From Microbacterium proteolyticum (GTDB lineage: Bacteria > Actinomycetota > Actinomycetes > Actinomycetales > Microbacteriaceae), in NCBI RefSeq assembly GCF_030818075.1, contig NZ_JAUSZZ010000001.1:3224001-3288000 (forward strand): 64,000 nt of DNA, given 5' to 3'. The translations under genes and the position numbers were made by a program. Shown here in pieces: positions 52,249 through 60,933 of this stretch. The notes under the pieces were generated by a model, which had not been told where the DNA came from, did not search any database, and saw only the letters and a program-made list of their open reading frames with translations. Within the stretch, counting starts at the first letter, position 1. Each line of letters starts with the position of its first letter.

Positions 52249-54708
52249 ATGACGCGGACGCAGGAGAGCAGCGCCCACTGGGGCACCTTCCAGGTCGATG
52301 TGTCCGACGACGGTCGCACCGTCGTCGACACGCGCCCCTATGCGGACGATCCCGATGCCTCGCCGGCGATCGCGGGCGTGGCGGAGGGCCAGCATCATCC
52401 GCTGCGGGTCGTGCGCCCCGCCGTGCGGCGCCGCTGGCTCGAGCGAGGCCCCGGCCCCGACGACCACCGGGGCGACCCCGACGACGAGTACGTCGAGGTC
52501 GAGTGGGACGAGGTCCTCGACCTGCTCGCCGCCGAGCTGGACCGGGTGCGCTCGGCCCACGGGAATCGGGCGATCTTCGGCGGCTCGTACGGGTGGGGAA
52601 GCGCCGGGCGTCTGCACCATGCGCAGGGGCAGTTGCACCGGTTCCTGAACGCGATCGGCGGCTACACCTCGTCGAAGAACGACTACAGCCGCGGCGCGAG
52701 CCTCGTGCTGCTTCCCCACCTCATCGGGGCGGACGGGATGGAGCAGCTGCGCACGCGCCCACCCTCGTGGCCTCAGATCGCCGCGCACACCGATCTCCTG
52801 CTGTGCTTCGGCGGCATGCGCCTGTCGAACACGTCGGTGATCCCCGGCGGCCACGATCGCCAGGTCGTCGGCGGCCTCTCGCGCGACGCCGCCCGCACCA
52901 CGAGGATCGTGACGGTCTCCGCGCAGCGCGACGACATCGGAGCCGACCTGGATGCCGAGTGGCTCGGGATCGTGCCCGGCACGGACACCGCCCTCCTGCT
53001 CGCGCTCACGCACACGCTCGTCGTCGAAGCACTCGCGGACGAGACGTTCCTCGCCTCCCACACGCACGGCGCCGATCGGGTGCGCGCGTACCTGCGCGGG
53101 GACACCGACGGCGTGGCGAAGACGCCGGAATGGGCAGCGCGCATCACCGGCGTTCCCGCCGCGACCATCCGCGACCTCGCGCGACGCGCCGCGGCCGGGC
53201 GCACCCTCGTCAACGTGACGTACTCGCTCCAGCGCGCCGAACACGGCGAGCAGGCCGTGTTCGCCGCCCTGACGTTCGCCGCCTTCCTCGGCCAGATCGG
53301 CCTGCCGGGCGGCGGTCTCTCGCACGGGTACGGATCGATGGGCGACCACGGGCTCGGAGTCGAGCGGGTGAAGCTGCCGACCTTCCCCCAGGGCCGCAAT
53401 CCCGTCGACGACTTCATCCCCTGCGCCCGCATCAGCGATCTGCTCCTGCACCCGGACGAAGACCTGCCCTACGACGGTGGAACGCTGCGGCTACCCGACA
53501 TCCGCCTCGTCTACTGGGCCGGAGGCAACCCGTTCCATCACCATCAGGATCTCCGGCGGCTGCGCCGCGGGCTGGCGCGCCTCCACACCCTCGTGGTCAA
53601 CGAGTTCCACTGGACACCGACCGCCCGTCACGCGGACATCGTGCTGCCCGCCGCCACGCCCCTCGAGCGCGACGACCTCGCCGCCGGTCCCGGCGACTCC
53701 CGCCTGCGCACGATGCCGCGCGCGGTGGCGCCCGTCGGAGAGGCACGCGAGGAGTTCTGGATCTACGACCGACTCGCGGAGCGCCTGGGCGCGGACTACT
53801 CCGAGGGTCTGGACTCCCACGGCTGGCTCGAGCGCATCTACGAGACGTGGCGTCGCGCGAACACGGATGCGCCGCCGTTCGCCGAGTTCTGGCGCGCGGG
53901 CGGGACGCCACTCCCCCAGCGGCCGTATCGGGACGGGGCCTTCTCCGCGTTCCGTGCCGACCCCGCTGCGCACCCCCTCGACACCCCCAGCGGTCTGATC
54001 GAGGTGTTCTCCCCCACCCTCGCCGGCTTCGGGCTGTCGGATACCGCGGGGCACGCGCTCTGGATCGAGCCGCCCGTCGAGCCCGACTCGCCCTACGACC
54101 TGCAGCTGCTGTGCAACCAGCCGTCGCACCGCCTGCACAGCCAGCTCGACATGGCGGGGCCGAGCCGGTCCACCAAGGTCGCCGGTCGTGAGCCGGTGCG
54201 CCTGAACCCCGTGGATGCCACGGCCCGAGGCCTGAGAGACGGCGACGTCGCGATCGTCCGCAGCCCGCAGGGGAGCCTCCTGGCCGGTGTCGTGACCACC
54301 GACGCCCTGCTGCCCGGCGTCGCGCAGATGCACACGGGGTCGTGGTACGACCCCAGCGCACCGCATGTCGCGGACTGCGTGAACGGCAACGTCAACGTGC
54401 TGACGAAAGACGTGGGCACATCGTCCCTCACCCAGGCATCCAGCGGCGCGCGCGTCGCGGTCTCGATCTCCCGATACGACGGTCCCGTGCCCCCGGTCCG
54501 GGCGTACGAGCCGCCCCACCTCGAACACCGCCCCGGCGCCGGGCGCGCTGAGCGCAGACCGTCGGAGCGTCGGACACCGGCGCGCGGGCGAGGGAACGAC
54601 CGCGCCCGCGCCCGCCCGTCGCCCCCGACCTCGCACCCCGGACGGGCGCCGAGTCCGAACGGCCAGCCCGCGGCGGATTCCGGCCATCGCACTCCCCCGC
54701 ACCGGTGA
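52249..54708 (+). CDS. Molybdopterin-dependent oxidoreductase (biotin sulfoxide/TMAO reductase-like)
   Basis: 819 aa. DMSO-reductase family, BisC/TorA branch: GGSYGWGSAGRLHHAQGQLHRF, the Mo-ligand Ser in NDYSRGASL, YWAGGNPFHHHQDL, NEFHWTPTARHADIVLPAATPLERDDL, and the C-terminal HSQLDMAGPSR/GDVAIVRSPQG pterin-binding fold. No Tat signal, so cytoplasmic as for BisC; there is also no Fe-S cysteine motif. A substrate such as biotin or methionine sulfoxide is plausible. The last 70 or so residues are Arg/Pro/Gly-rich and unlike the family, perhaps read-through of a lost stop. Confidence 0.9.
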   Translation: MTRTQESSAHWGTFQVDVSDDGRTVVDTRPYADDPDASPAIAGVAEGQHHPLRVVRPAVRRRWLERGPGPDDHRGDPDDEYVEVEWDEVLDLLAAELDRVRSAHGNRAIFGGSYGWGSAGRLHHAQGQLHRFLNAIGGYTSSKNDYSRGASLVLLPHLIGADGMEQLRTRPPSWPQIAAHTDLLLCFGGMRLSNTSVIPGGHDRQVVGGLSRDAARTTRIVTVSAQRDDIGADLDAEWLGIVPGTDTALLLALTHTLVVEALADETFLASHTHGADRVRAYLRGDTDGVAKTPEWAARITGVPAATIRDLARRAAAGRTLVNVTYSLQRAEHGEQAVFAALTFAAFLGQIGLPGGGLSHGYGSMGDHGLGVERVKLPTFPQGRNPVDDFIPCARISDLLLHPDEDLPYDGGTLRLPDIRLVYWAGGNPFHHHQDLRRLRRGLARLHTLVVNEFHWTPTARHADIVLPAATPLERDDLAAGPGDSRLRTMPRAVAPVGEAREEFWIYDRLAERLGADYSEGLDSHGWLERIYETWRRANTDAPPFAEFWRAGGTPLPQRPYRDGAFSAFRADPAAHPLDTPSGLIEVFSPTLAGFGLSDTAGHALWIEPPVEPDSPYDLQLLCNQPSHRLHSQLDMAGPSRSTKVAGREPVRLNPVDATARGLRDGDVAIVRSPQGSLLAGVVTTDALLPGVAQMHTGSWYDPSAPHVADCVNGNVNVLTKDVGTSSLTQASSGARVAVSISRYDGPVPPVRAYEPPHLEHRPGAGRAERRPSERRTPARGRGNDRARARPSPPTSHPGRAPSPNGQPAADSGHRTPPHR

Positions 54709-54731
54709 ATGTCGGAACCCGGTCATAGCAT
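54709..54731 (+). promoter_or_regulatory. RecA-NDp-like leaderless promoter of the EamA gene
   Basis: ATGTCGGAA at 54709-54717, 8 bases, TAGCAT at 54726-54731, 7 bases, GTG. It begins directly after the molybdoenzyme stop codon. Confidence 0.6.
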
Positions 54732-54738
54732 CGGGACC

Positions 54739-55662
54739 GTGGCATCCGGTTCCTCTTCGTCCCCCGTCTCCATCGCCGTGCAGTTCGTACTCACCGGCAT
54801 CGTGTGGGGGTCGAGCTTCCTGTTCATCGCGATCGCGCTCGGCGGAATGACTCCGGCGCAGGTCGCGGGCGGTCGCCTGCTCTTCGGCGCCCTCGCGCTC
54901 GCGGCGATCGTGGCGATCCGTCGGGAGCCGCTCCCCCGCGGGCGACGCATCTGGGGTCATCTGTGCGTGCTCGCCGCATCCTTCTGCGTCGGGCCGTTCC
55001 TGCTCTTCGCGTGGGCCGAGCAGCACGTGTCGTCGGGACTGGCGAGCATCTTCAACGCGACGACGCCGATCATGACCGCGGTCATGGCGTGGGCGGTGTT
55101 CCGGGTCGAGAAGCTCCGCCCCGGGCAGCTCGTCGGGATCGCGATCGGGATCGCCGGCGTCGTCGTGATCATCGCCCCGGGGGCCGTGTCCGACATCGGC
55201 GACAGCACCGTCGCGCAGCTCGCCCTGCTGGGCGCGACCGCGTGCTACGGCTTCAGCCTCGCCTACATGCGGCGGTTCCTCGGCGACAGCGGGCTGTCCG
55301 GCGTCGCCTTCGCGTTCGGCTACATCGCCCCTGCGGCGGCATTCATGGTGCTGCTGTCGCCGGTGATCCTGGCCGAACCGATGCGGCTGAGCACGCCCGT
55401 CGCGCTCAGCATCGTGGCGCTGGGAGTTCTCGGCACCGGCGTGGCCTACGTGTGGAACCAGAACACCCTGCGCGCGTGGGGGCCGACCCGCGCCTCGACC
55501 GTCACGTACATCACCCCGGTGGTCGGGGTGGCGCTCGGCATCCTGGTGCTCGGCGAACGCATCTCGTGGAACGAGCCGGTCGGAGCCGCGGTGGTCTTCC
55601 TCGGGATCCTGCTCGTCCAGCAGCGGCTGCGCCTGCCGCGGCGCGCACACGCGACCCCGTAG
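54739..55662 (+). CDS. EamA family (DMT superfamily) transporter
   Basis: 307 aa. Two EamA repeats, ten transmembrane helices: first repeat from GIVWGSSFLFIAIALGGMTP, second from GATACYGFSLAYMRRFLG; AGVVVIIAPG and YVWNQNTLRAWGPTRASTVTYITPVVGVALGILVLGE are family hallmarks. Probable metabolite exporter. GTG 54739 is chosen over ATG 54709 because TAGCAT lies 7 bases before it and the ATG would place 10 non-conserved residues in front. Confidence 0.9.
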   Translation: MASGSSSSPVSIAVQFVLTGIVWGSSFLFIAIALGGMTPAQVAGGRLLFGALALAAIVAIRREPLPRGRRIWGHLCVLAASFCVGPFLLFAWAEQHVSSGLASIFNATTPIMTAVMAWAVFRVEKLRPGQLVGIAIGIAGVVVIIAPGAVSDIGDSTVAQLALLGATACYGFSLAYMRRFLGDSGLSGVAFAFGYIAPAAAFMVLLSPVILAEPMRLSTPVALSIVALGVLGTGVAYVWNQNTLRAWGPTRASTVTYITPVVGVALGILVLGERISWNEPVGAAVVFLGILLVQQRLRLPRRAHATP

Positions 55663-55761
55663 CGCGGCGAGATCGGCGAGGTCAGGATCCCCGCGCCGGC
55701 GCACCCGATGCTCGCGTGTTCCCGACCTCCGCAGTCTTCACGCGCGACGCGTCGAGGACGA

Positions 55762-55797
55762 CGAAGGTCCCGGATGCCGTGGCATCCGGGACCTTCG
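55762..55797. terminator. Bidirectional terminator between EamA and YceI genes
   Basis: 17-bp perfect stem (55762-55778 with 55781-55797) with a 2-base nominal loop. It separates convergent genes and should act both ways. Confidence 0.88.
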
Positions 55798-55832
55798 GGG
55801 GGATGATCACCGCAGCGTGAGCTGCGGCGAGG

Positions 55833-56393
55833 TCACGCCTGGTGGGCGAACTGCAGGTCGAGCTCGATGGTGACGTCCTTGCCGACGAGCACACCACCGG
55901 TCTCGAGCGCGGCGTTCCAGGTCAGGCCGTAGTCTTCGCGGTTGATGACCGTCTTGGCGGTCGCGCCGGCCTTGTAGTTGCCCCACGGGTCGGTGCCGAA
56001 GCCGCCGAAGTCGATCGAGAAGGTGGCGGGCTTGCTGACGCCGCGGATGGTGAGCTCGCCGTCGACGAGGAAGTCGCCGTCCTCGATGCGGACACCGGTG
56101 GAGCGGAAGTCCATCGTGGGGTAGGTCTCGACGTCGAAGAACTCGGCCGAACGCAGGTGCTGGTCACGACCCTCATCCTTGGTGTCGACCGAGGTGACGT
56201 CGACGGAGGCCTCGACGGTCGCCTCGAGCGGGTTCTCCGGCGCGACGAGGGTGGCGCTCTTCATGCCGAAGGTGCCGCGCACCTTGGAGATCATCATGTG
56301 GCGCACGGTGAAGGTGACCTCGCTGTGGGCGGGGTCGAGAACCCAGGTGCCCGCCTTGTAACCGGGGATGTCGAGGGCGGTGGTGTCGGTCAT
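55833..56393 (-). CDS. YceI family protein
   Basis: 186 aa. Lipocalin-like isoprenoid-binding barrel: WVLDPAHSEVTFTVRHMMISKVRGTF start, then SVDVTSVDTKDEGRDQHLRSAEFFDVETYPTMDF. No signal peptide, so cytoplasmic, as for most actinobacterial members. ATG 56393 has AAGGAG at ideal spacing. An AT-rich inverted repeat about 55-68 bases upstream may control it. Often induced by osmotic or base stress in other bacteria. Confidence 0.92.
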   Translation of the reverse strand: MTDTTALDIPGYKAGTWVLDPAHSEVTFTVRHMMISKVRGTFGMKSATLVAPENPLEATVEASVDVTSVDTKDEGRDQHLRSAEFFDVETYPTMDFRSTGVRIEDGDFLVDGELTIRGVSKPATFSIDFGGFGTDPWGNYKAGATAKTVINREDYGLTWNAALETGGVLVGKDVTIELDLQFAHQA

Positions 56394-56447
56394 GTCACTC
56401 CTTGAGGTCTGGGGAGCCGTGTCGGCGTCCTGGGAAGGCCAAACTCC

Positions 56448-56461
56448 CATTCATACGAATG
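56448..56461. promoter_or_regulatory. Inverted repeat upstream of the YceI gene
   Basis: CATTC-ATAC-GAATG, 5-bp arms in a locally AT-rich stretch between the FKBP terminator and the YceI gene. A MarR/TetR-type half-site layout is possible. Confidence 0.35.
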
Positions 56462-56480
56462 TATTCCACGAACGAGGAAA

Positions 56481-56522
56481 ACGACGAACCCGAGGGTGCC
56501 GGAGCCCCCTCGGGTTCGTCGT
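56481..56522. terminator. Terminator of the FKBP gene
   Basis: 16-bp perfect stem (56481-56496 with 56507-56522) and a 10-base loop, 17 bases beyond the stop. Confidence 0.85.
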
Positions 56523-56539
56523 CGTCAGGTGTACGGAAC

Positions 56540-56905
56540 TCAGCCGACCTTGAGCAGATCGATGATGAAGATGAGGGTCTTGCCGCCGAGGAAGTGACCA
56601 CCGGCGGGACCGTAGGCCAGGTGCGGCGGGATGACGAGTTCACGGCGTCCGCCGACCTTCATGCCCGGGATGCCGTCCTGCCAGCCCTGGATGAGGCCGC
56701 GGAGGGGGAACTGGATGCTCTCACCCCGGCCCCACGACGAGTCGAACTCCTCGCCCGACTCGTACTCGACACCGGCGTAGTGCACGGTGACCGTGTCGCC
56801 GGGCTTGGCCTCGTCACCGTCGCCGACGATGATGTCGCGGATGACGAGGTCGGAGGGGGCGGGGCCGGTGGGAGCGTCGAACTCCGGCTTGGTGCGATCA
56901 GTCAT
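56540..56905 (-). CDS. FKBP-type peptidyl-prolyl cis-trans isomerase
   Basis: 121 aa, a single FKBP domain: VTVHYAGVEYESGEEFDSSWGRGE, FPLRGLIQGWQDGIPGMKVGGRRELVIPPHLAYGPAG, and TLIFIIDLLKV. Aromatic pocket residues (Tyr, Phe, Trp) are conserved. No signal peptide; cytoplasmic folding factor. ATG 56905 chosen (TDRTKPE start); TTGGAT is 6 bases before it. Confidence 0.94.
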   Translation of the reverse strand: MTDRTKPEFDAPTGPAPSDLVIRDIIVGDGDEAKPGDTVTVHYAGVEYESGEEFDSSWGRGESIQFPLRGLIQGWQDGIPGMKVGGRRELVIPPHLAYGPAGGHFLGGKTLIFIIDLLKVG

Positions 56906-56953
56906 GTCTCCATCCAAGCACGCCCGAACCGACCGGCAAGCCCCTGGACAAAG

Positions 56954-57004
56954 ACTCAGCGCCCGGTGCCGCGGCGATGCCTGCGTGTCTCCCGGGCGCT
57001 GAGT
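56954..57004. terminator. 13-bp inverted repeat between PrsW and FKBP genes
   Basis: ACTCAGCGCCCGG at 56954-56966 and its exact complement at 56992-57004, spacer 25 bases. It lies 67-117 bases past the PrsW stop and 49 bases upstream of the FKBP start, so it could end the PrsW transcript or regulate the FKBP gene. Confidence 0.45.
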
Positions 57005-57070
57005 TGGCCTACATCGATGGTGCTCTCACGCTCGCGGGCTGTCAAGACCCTCCGCGAGGCGACTCGCTCC

Positions 57071-58231
57071 TCAAGGTCCCAGCAGGGCCGCGCGAGCCGC
57101 CATCGTCCGCTCCAGCAGATACCGCTCCGTGGCCGGTGCGTGCGGATCGCGTCCCGACAGCGAGCGCTGCCGGGCGGCGGCGAGCGCCGTGGCATCCGTG
57201 ATGAAGGTTTTCATCACCGTCGACCGGTCTCCCGGAAGCGTGCGCGACCACGCCACCGCCGAGCGGCGACCGGGGCCCGTCGCGAGCATGTCGACCTCCT
57301 GCGGGGTGAACCACCCCGCAGCCGCGTACTCGCCCAGTCGCGCGCGGGTCAGACGCGTCTCCTCGCGACGGAGGGCCAGGATGCCGAGGATGAACAGCAG
57401 GAACAGCGGCACCTGAAGCGCCGCGTACAGCTCGAAGAAGTCGAAGAACGTGGCCGAGCCGTTCCACAACGCGTGCAGGACGATCGCGCCGATCACCCCC
57501 GGGATGCCGTACCGCAGCGCCGCCCCCGCGCCCAGGCCCCGCCGGGCCGCGAGGCCGAAGGCGAAGCCCGTCAGGCACGTGAACATCACGTGCGCGAACG
57601 GCGACAGCACCGCGCGGAGGAAGAAGGTGCTCGCCACCTGGGCGGGTCCGCCCTCGAGGTAGCTGATGGCGAAGTACTGCACGTTCTCGGTGAGGGCGAA
57701 CCCCGCCCCGATAAGGGCGCCGTACACGATGCCGTCGACCGGCCCATCGAAGGCCCGTCGCGCGAACGCGAAGATGAGGAGCACGCCGAGGCCCTTGGCG
57801 AGCTCCTCGACGATCGGCGCCTGCACGACCGCGCTGAGCGCGGGGGGAACGCCTCCCGTCACCAGCGTCACCACCAGATCGACGCCGAGCGCGATGACGA
57901 TCGACGCGATGGCTCCCCACGCCACGGCGAAGACAAGCAGTCGACGCGGCTCGGGCTCCCAGCGGTCGATAGCGCGCACCGCGAACCACACGATGACGAA
58001 CGGGATCGCCGCCAGGAGGAGTCCGATGAACGACGCCGCCGTTCCCAGGAACCCCGTGAAGTACCGCACCAGAAGCGCCAGCAGGGGGACGAGCAGCACC
58101 GCGACGACCCACAGCGCCACCCCGCCCCGTCGCGACCGCGGTGGGGCGGCGGAGGCGGCCGCCTGCGGCGCGGTGGCGATGCGGGTGGCTTCGCCCGATC
58201 CGAGTCGGGAGAACGGCGAGGGTGAGCTCAT
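57071..58231 (-). CDS. PrsW family intramembrane metalloprotease
   Basis: 386 aa. Multi-pass (about 8 helices). The EExxK motif is IVEELAKG (about residue 137), with FALTENVQYF and the distal His in LHALWNGS, the metal-binding trio of the CPBP/PrsW superfamily. It may release an anti-sigma factor by cleavage, as PrsW does in B. subtilis; no anti-sigma gene is here. ATG 58231 is 6 bases after TAGGCT. The C-terminal 100 residues are soluble. Confidence 0.9.
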   Translation of the reverse strand: MSSPSPFSRLGSGEATRIATAPQAAASAAPPRSRRGGVALWVVAVLLVPLLALLVRYFTGFLGTAASFIGLLLAAIPFVIVWFAVRAIDRWEPEPRRLLVFAVAWGAIASIVIALGVDLVVTLVTGGVPPALSAVVQAPIVEELAKGLGVLLIFAFARRAFDGPVDGIVYGALIGAGFALTENVQYFAISYLEGGPAQVASTFFLRAVLSPFAHVMFTCLTGFAFGLAARRGLGAGAALRYGIPGVIGAIVLHALWNGSATFFDFFELYAALQVPLFLLFILGILALRREETRLTRARLGEYAAAGWFTPQEVDMLATGPGRRSAVAWSRTLPGDRSTVMKTFITDATALAAARQRSLSGRDPHAPATERYLLERTMAARAALLGP

Positions 58232-58315
58232 GCGCACAGCCTAGGCGGGGCCTGCGGCCCGGCATCCGGGGGTTGCGAGCCTCCGCCACGGCGCGCCTCC
58301 GGGTAGCGTGGACGT

Positions 58316-59182
58316 ATGCGCTTCGCCCACGTCCAGTCCTCGGAAGGGGCCGAAGCCCCCCGTCTCGTGTCGGTCCACGGCGAGGAGTACGTCGTCGTCG
58401 ACGAGCTCTTCGACGGCGCCCCCGCCACGCTCGAGCAGCTGATCGCCGGCGGCGACGCTCTGCTCGACCGCGTCCGTGAGGCCGCGGCCTCGGCACCGCG
58501 GCATCCCCTCTCCGGCATCCGGTTCGCGTCCGCCGTCCTCACTCCCCCGTCGATCCTCGCGGTGGGCCTGAACTACGCCGCCCACTCCGGCGAACTCGGG
58601 CTCAAGACCGATGCCGGCCCGACGGTCTTCGTGCTCTGGCCGAACTCCCTCACTGCGCACGAGGCGACCACATCGTGGCCGCGGGCACTCAGCGAGGCCG
58701 TCGATTATGAGGCCGAGCTCGGCGTGATCATCGGTCGTCCCGGTCGCGATATCGCCGAGTCCGACGCCCTGCAGCACGTGTGGGGTTACACCGTCGTGAA
58801 CGACATCACGGCCCGCAACATCCAGTTCTCCGAGGCGCAGTGGTCGCGCTGCAAGTCCTTCGACGGCTTCACCCCGACGGGGCCGTTCGTCGTCACGGCC
58901 GACGAGATCCCCGACCCGCAAGACCTGCACATCTGGACCGTCGTCGACGGACACACCGTGCAGGATGCCAGCACCGGCCAGATGGTGCGATCGGTGGCGA
59001 CGCTCATCCACAAGCTGTCGGAGTCGGTGACGCTGCTGCCCGGCACCCTCATCTCGACCGGCAGCCCCGGCGGGGCCGGCTACTCGCGCGACCCGCAGAT
59101 CTTCTTGCGCGACCGTTCCACCGTCACCGTCGGCATCGACGGCATCGGCGAACTGACGACCCACTGCCGCATCCTCGACTGA
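58316..59182 (+). CDS. Fumarylacetoacetate hydrolase family protein
   Basis: 288 aa. FAH-fold hydrolase or decarboxylase of 2-oxo acid type: LAVGLNYAAHSGELG, metal-ligand Glu residues in DYEAELGVIIG, VWGYTVVNDITARNIQ, KSFDGFTPTGPFVV and STGSPGGAGYSRDP. Likely acts in catabolism of aromatic compounds (2-hydroxyhepta-2,4-diene-dioate isomerase-like); exact substrate unknown. ATG 58316 is 6 bases after TAGCGT, leaderless. Confidence 0.9.
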   Translation: MRFAHVQSSEGAEAPRLVSVHGEEYVVVDELFDGAPATLEQLIAGGDALLDRVREAAASAPRHPLSGIRFASAVLTPPSILAVGLNYAAHSGELGLKTDAGPTVFVLWPNSLTAHEATTSWPRALSEAVDYEAELGVIIGRPGRDIAESDALQHVWGYTVVNDITARNIQFSEAQWSRCKSFDGFTPTGPFVVTADEIPDPQDLHIWTVVDGHTVQDASTGQMVRSVATLIHKLSESVTLLPGTLISTGSPGGAGYSRDPQIFLRDRSTVTVGIDGIGELTTHCRILD

Positions 59183-59245
59183 CACGGCGCCTGTGCAGCG
59201 GCGAACCGACGGCGCTGTGCCGCATCCTCCATCGACACGGCGCCC
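59165..59245. repeat. Imperfect 54-bp direct repeat at the end of the FAH gene
   Basis: CCGCATCCTC followed within a few bases by GACACGGCGCC occurs at about 59168-59191 (covering the gene's last codons and stop) and again at about 59220-59244. Looks like a duplicated gene end. Confidence 0.55.
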
Positions 59246-59249
59246 CTTG

Positions 59250-59284
59250 CCGACGGGCCGGAACGCGTCATCCCGGCCCGTCGG
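59250..59284. terminator. Terminator between the FAH gene and aspA
   Basis: 12-bp perfect stem (59250-59261 with 59273-59284) and an 11-base loop, 10 bases past the aspA stop; convergent genes. Confidence 0.8.
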
Positions 59285-59293
59285 ATCCGGGTG

Positions 59294-60757
59294 TCACTCC
59301 TCGACGACGCTGTCGGCGGAACGGATGACGGGGATCGCCGCCGTGACGGTCTGCAGGCCCGAGAGCCGCGCGGGCGAGATCTGCTTCGTGACCTCGTCGC
59401 GCGTCATGAGGCCCGCCTCCACGACGAGGTCGGCGACGTTGCGGTGCGTCAGCAGCGCCGTCTTGGCGAGGGCCGCCGCCGCGGCGTAGCCGATGAAGGG
59501 TGTGAGCGCCGTGACGACGCCGACGGACGAACCCACCATGGCCCCCAGCCGTTCCCGGTTCGCGGTGATGCCGTCGACGCAGTTGACGCGGAGGGTCCAC
59601 ATCGCCTGGCGCATCCAGGTGATCGACTGGTAGATCGAATGCGCGATGACCGGCTCGAAGGCGTTGAGCTGGAGCTGCCCGCCCTCGACCGCCATCGTCA
59701 CGGTCATGTCGGCGCCGACGACCGAGAAGGCCACCTGGTTCACGACCTCGGGGATCACCGGATTCACCTTGCCAGGCATGATGCTCGACCCCGCCTGCCG
59801 CGCCGGGAGGTTGATCTCGCCGAGCCCCGCCTGCGGACCGCTGGAGAGCAGGCGCAGGTCGTTGCAGATCTTCGAGAGCTTGACCGCGTTGCGCTTGAGC
59901 GACGACGAGAACGACATGAACGCGCCGGTGTCGCTCGTGGACTCGACGAGATCGCTCGCGGTCTCGAGGTCCAGACCCGTGATGGCACGCAGATGCCGGA
60001 GCACGGCACCCCCGTAGCCGGCGTGAGCGGTGATCCCCGTGCCGATCGCCGTGGCGCCCATGTTGATCTCGTACATCAGGTACGCGTTCTCGGTGAGACG
60101 GTTGTAGTCCTCGCCGAGGGTCGTCGCGAAGCCGTGGAACTCCTGCCCCAGGGTCATGGGAACGGCATCCTGAAGCTGCGTGCGTCCGACCTTGAGGACG
60201 TCGTGGAACTCCTCCGCCTTCGCCAAGAACGACTGCCGCAGCAGCGCGAGCTCCTCGAGCAGGCTCTGCAGCGTCAGCGACAGGCCGATCTTGATCGCGG
60301 TGGGGTACACGTCGTTGGTGGACTGGCTGCGGTTGGTGTCGTCGATCGGCGACAGGAAGGCGTAGTCGCCCTTCTCGCGGCCCGCCATCTCGAGGGCGAT
60401 GTTGGTGATGACCTCGTTGGCGTTCATGTTCGTCGAGGTGCCGGCCCCGCCCTGGATGACACCGACCGTGAACTCGTCGTGGAACTCGCCGTCGATGACG
60501 CGCTGGGCCGCGCGGTCGATGAGGTCGGCCTTGGCCGGGTCGAGCACGCCGATCTCGGCGTTCGCGCGCGCCGAGGCCTGCTTGACCATCGCGAGACCCC
60601 GCACGAGGTCGGGATAGACCGAGATGGGGCGCTTGGCGATCGGGAAGTTCTCCAGCGCGCGAGCGGTGTGGATGCCCCAGTACGCGTCGGCGGGGATCTC
60701 GAGGGATCCCAGGGAGTCGTTCTCGATACGGGTGCGGGGCAACGCGTCCAAAGCCAT
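59294..60757 (-). CDS. aspA: Aspartate ammonia-lyase
   Basis: 487 aa. Fumarase/aspartase superfamily: GGAGTSTNMNANEVI, the TNDVYPTA segment, GRTQLQDAVPMTLGQEF, and the catalytic flexible loop GSSIMPGKVNPV (about residue 322). The NMNANEV and length favour aspartase over class II fumarase, though fumarase activity cannot be excluded. ATG 60757 has GAGGAC upstream and TAGGCT as a -10 about 45 bases before it. Confidence 0.9.
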   Translation of the reverse strand: MALDALPRTRIENDSLGSLEIPADAYWGIHTARALENFPIAKRPISVYPDLVRGLAMVKQASARANAEIGVLDPAKADLIDRAAQRVIDGEFHDEFTVGVIQGGAGTSTNMNANEVITNIALEMAGREKGDYAFLSPIDDTNRSQSTNDVYPTAIKIGLSLTLQSLLEELALLRQSFLAKAEEFHDVLKVGRTQLQDAVPMTLGQEFHGFATTLGEDYNRLTENAYLMYEINMGATAIGTGITAHAGYGGAVLRHLRAITGLDLETASDLVESTSDTGAFMSFSSSLKRNAVKLSKICNDLRLLSSGPQAGLGEINLPARQAGSSIMPGKVNPVIPEVVNQVAFSVVGADMTVTMAVEGGQLQLNAFEPVIAHSIYQSITWMRQAMWTLRVNCVDGITANRERLGAMVGSSVGVVTALTPFIGYAAAAALAKTALLTHRNVADLVVEAGLMTRDEVTKQISPARLSGLQTVTAAIPVIRSADSVVEE

Positions 60758-60933
60758 GGGTACGTCCTCGTGGGTGTCACGGCGAGCAGGGATGATTCGA
60801 GCCTAACGACCGGCGTTCCGGCGGGGACTGGACACGACGGCCTCCTGACGCATCGGTACCGTCCCGTGCGTCGCTTGCGTGCGCAGCGCGTCCGTGCTCC
60901 GCGCGTGCGCGCTCAGCGCGTCCGTGCTCGCTC

